A stretch of DNA of 7,601 nucleotides from JBEKIK01 sp049509395 (GTDB lineage: Bacteria; Planctomycetota; Planctomycetia; Pirellulales; Thermoguttaceae), in NCBI GenBank assembly GCA_049509395.1, contig JBEKZY010000247.1, forward strand, positions 1-7,601, in the 5' to 3' direction. This document shows, piece after piece, positions 7,422 to 7,601 of this stretch; positions within the stretch are counted from its first letter, which is position 1, and each line of letters begins with the position of its first letter. A program made the position numbers and the translations under genes. The notes under the pieces are model-generated. The model was not told the DNA's origin. It saw only the letters and a program-made list of their open reading frames with translations, and did no database searches.

Positions 7422-7601
7422 CTACTTTTTTCGCGAATAAAAGGCGATTCCCATCGCAGCCAGGACCAGCATGATACAAGTTGCCGGTTCCGGAACGACG
7501 GACTGGACGTCCAAAGTCCCGTTGCTCTCGTTAAATACAAAGTAATTGGGGCTAGCGGGAATGGCTTCGGCCCAATATCCATTGCCTTCGTTGGTAAACC
7601 C
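7422..7601 (-). CDS. C-terminal end of a PEP-CTERM sorted protein (5' part outside window)
   Basis: The last 59 codons are visible, ending in TAG at 7422-7424. The protein tail has the three PEP-CTERM elements in order: VPEPA (residues 36-40 of the visible part), a hydrophobic segment (CIMLVLAAMGIAF, 42-54), and a short basic end (SRKK). The family targets exported proteins to the exosortase (EpsH/XrtA-type) system of Gram-negative bacteria that make exopolysaccharide or biofilm, where the tail is cleaved. The preceding stretch (GYWAEAIPASPNYFVFNES) is not a catalytic motif I recognise, so the function of the main body cannot be judged. It is followed by a clear terminator and lies 175 bp upstream of the propeller gene. 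Another open frame over the same bases (7373-7582) is out of phase and not credible. Confidence 0.9.
   Translation of the reverse strand, partial: GFTNEGNGYWAEAIPASPNYFVFNESNGTLDVQSVVPEPATCIMLVLAAMGIAFYSRKK

Noticed and set aside
7373..7582. Minus-strand open frame of 69 codons at the right end
   Set aside because: It overlaps, in a different phase, the frame that encodes a textbook PEP-CTERM tail; its own product has no recognisable feature.

Overview
The window carries three consecutive genes, all on the minus strand and transcribed right to left. All three appear to encode exported surface proteins, and two visibly carry PEP-CTERM sorting tails. The combination of long Gly/Thr/Asn-rich 'autotransporter-associated beta strand' repeats (PATR type, PF12951), PEP-CTERM tails and a BNR_4-type beta-propeller enzyme domain points to a PVC-group bacterium, most likely a Verrucomicrobiota (Opitutae-like), with Lentisphaerota or Planctomycetota as alternatives. 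This assignment is inferred from protein families only; there is no rRNA or other marker in the window.

Layout from right to left, in transcription order. (1) 7422-7601 is the last 59 codons of a gene whose protein ends in a VPEP motif, a membrane helix and a basic tail. (2) 7303-7346 is a GC-rich hairpin followed by a T-rich tract, a good intrinsic terminator for that gene. (3) 4544-7246 is a complete 900-residue protein: signal peptide, a beta-propeller resembling BNR_4 / ulvan-lyase-like (PL24/PL25) proteins, a PATR repeat stalk, and a PEP-CTERM tail. (4) After a 90-bp gap with no visible terminator, 1-4453 holds the first 1484 codons of a very large repeat-only protein with a signal peptide; it stays open to the left edge and is therefore incomplete.

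The second and third proteins share a distinctive module of about 95 residues, present three times in the large protein and once in the enzyme, so their stalks are clearly related. The large protein also repeats a whole passenger plan: Trp-rich header, repeats, SPG-containing closing segment. A reasonable working picture is a set of exosortase-sorted surface proteins, one with a putative polysaccharide-degrading head and another that is purely structural or adhesive. No RNA gene, CRISPR array, insertion sequence or attachment site was seen. The plus strand has no credible gene; its long open frames mirror the repeat-rich minus-strand genes.
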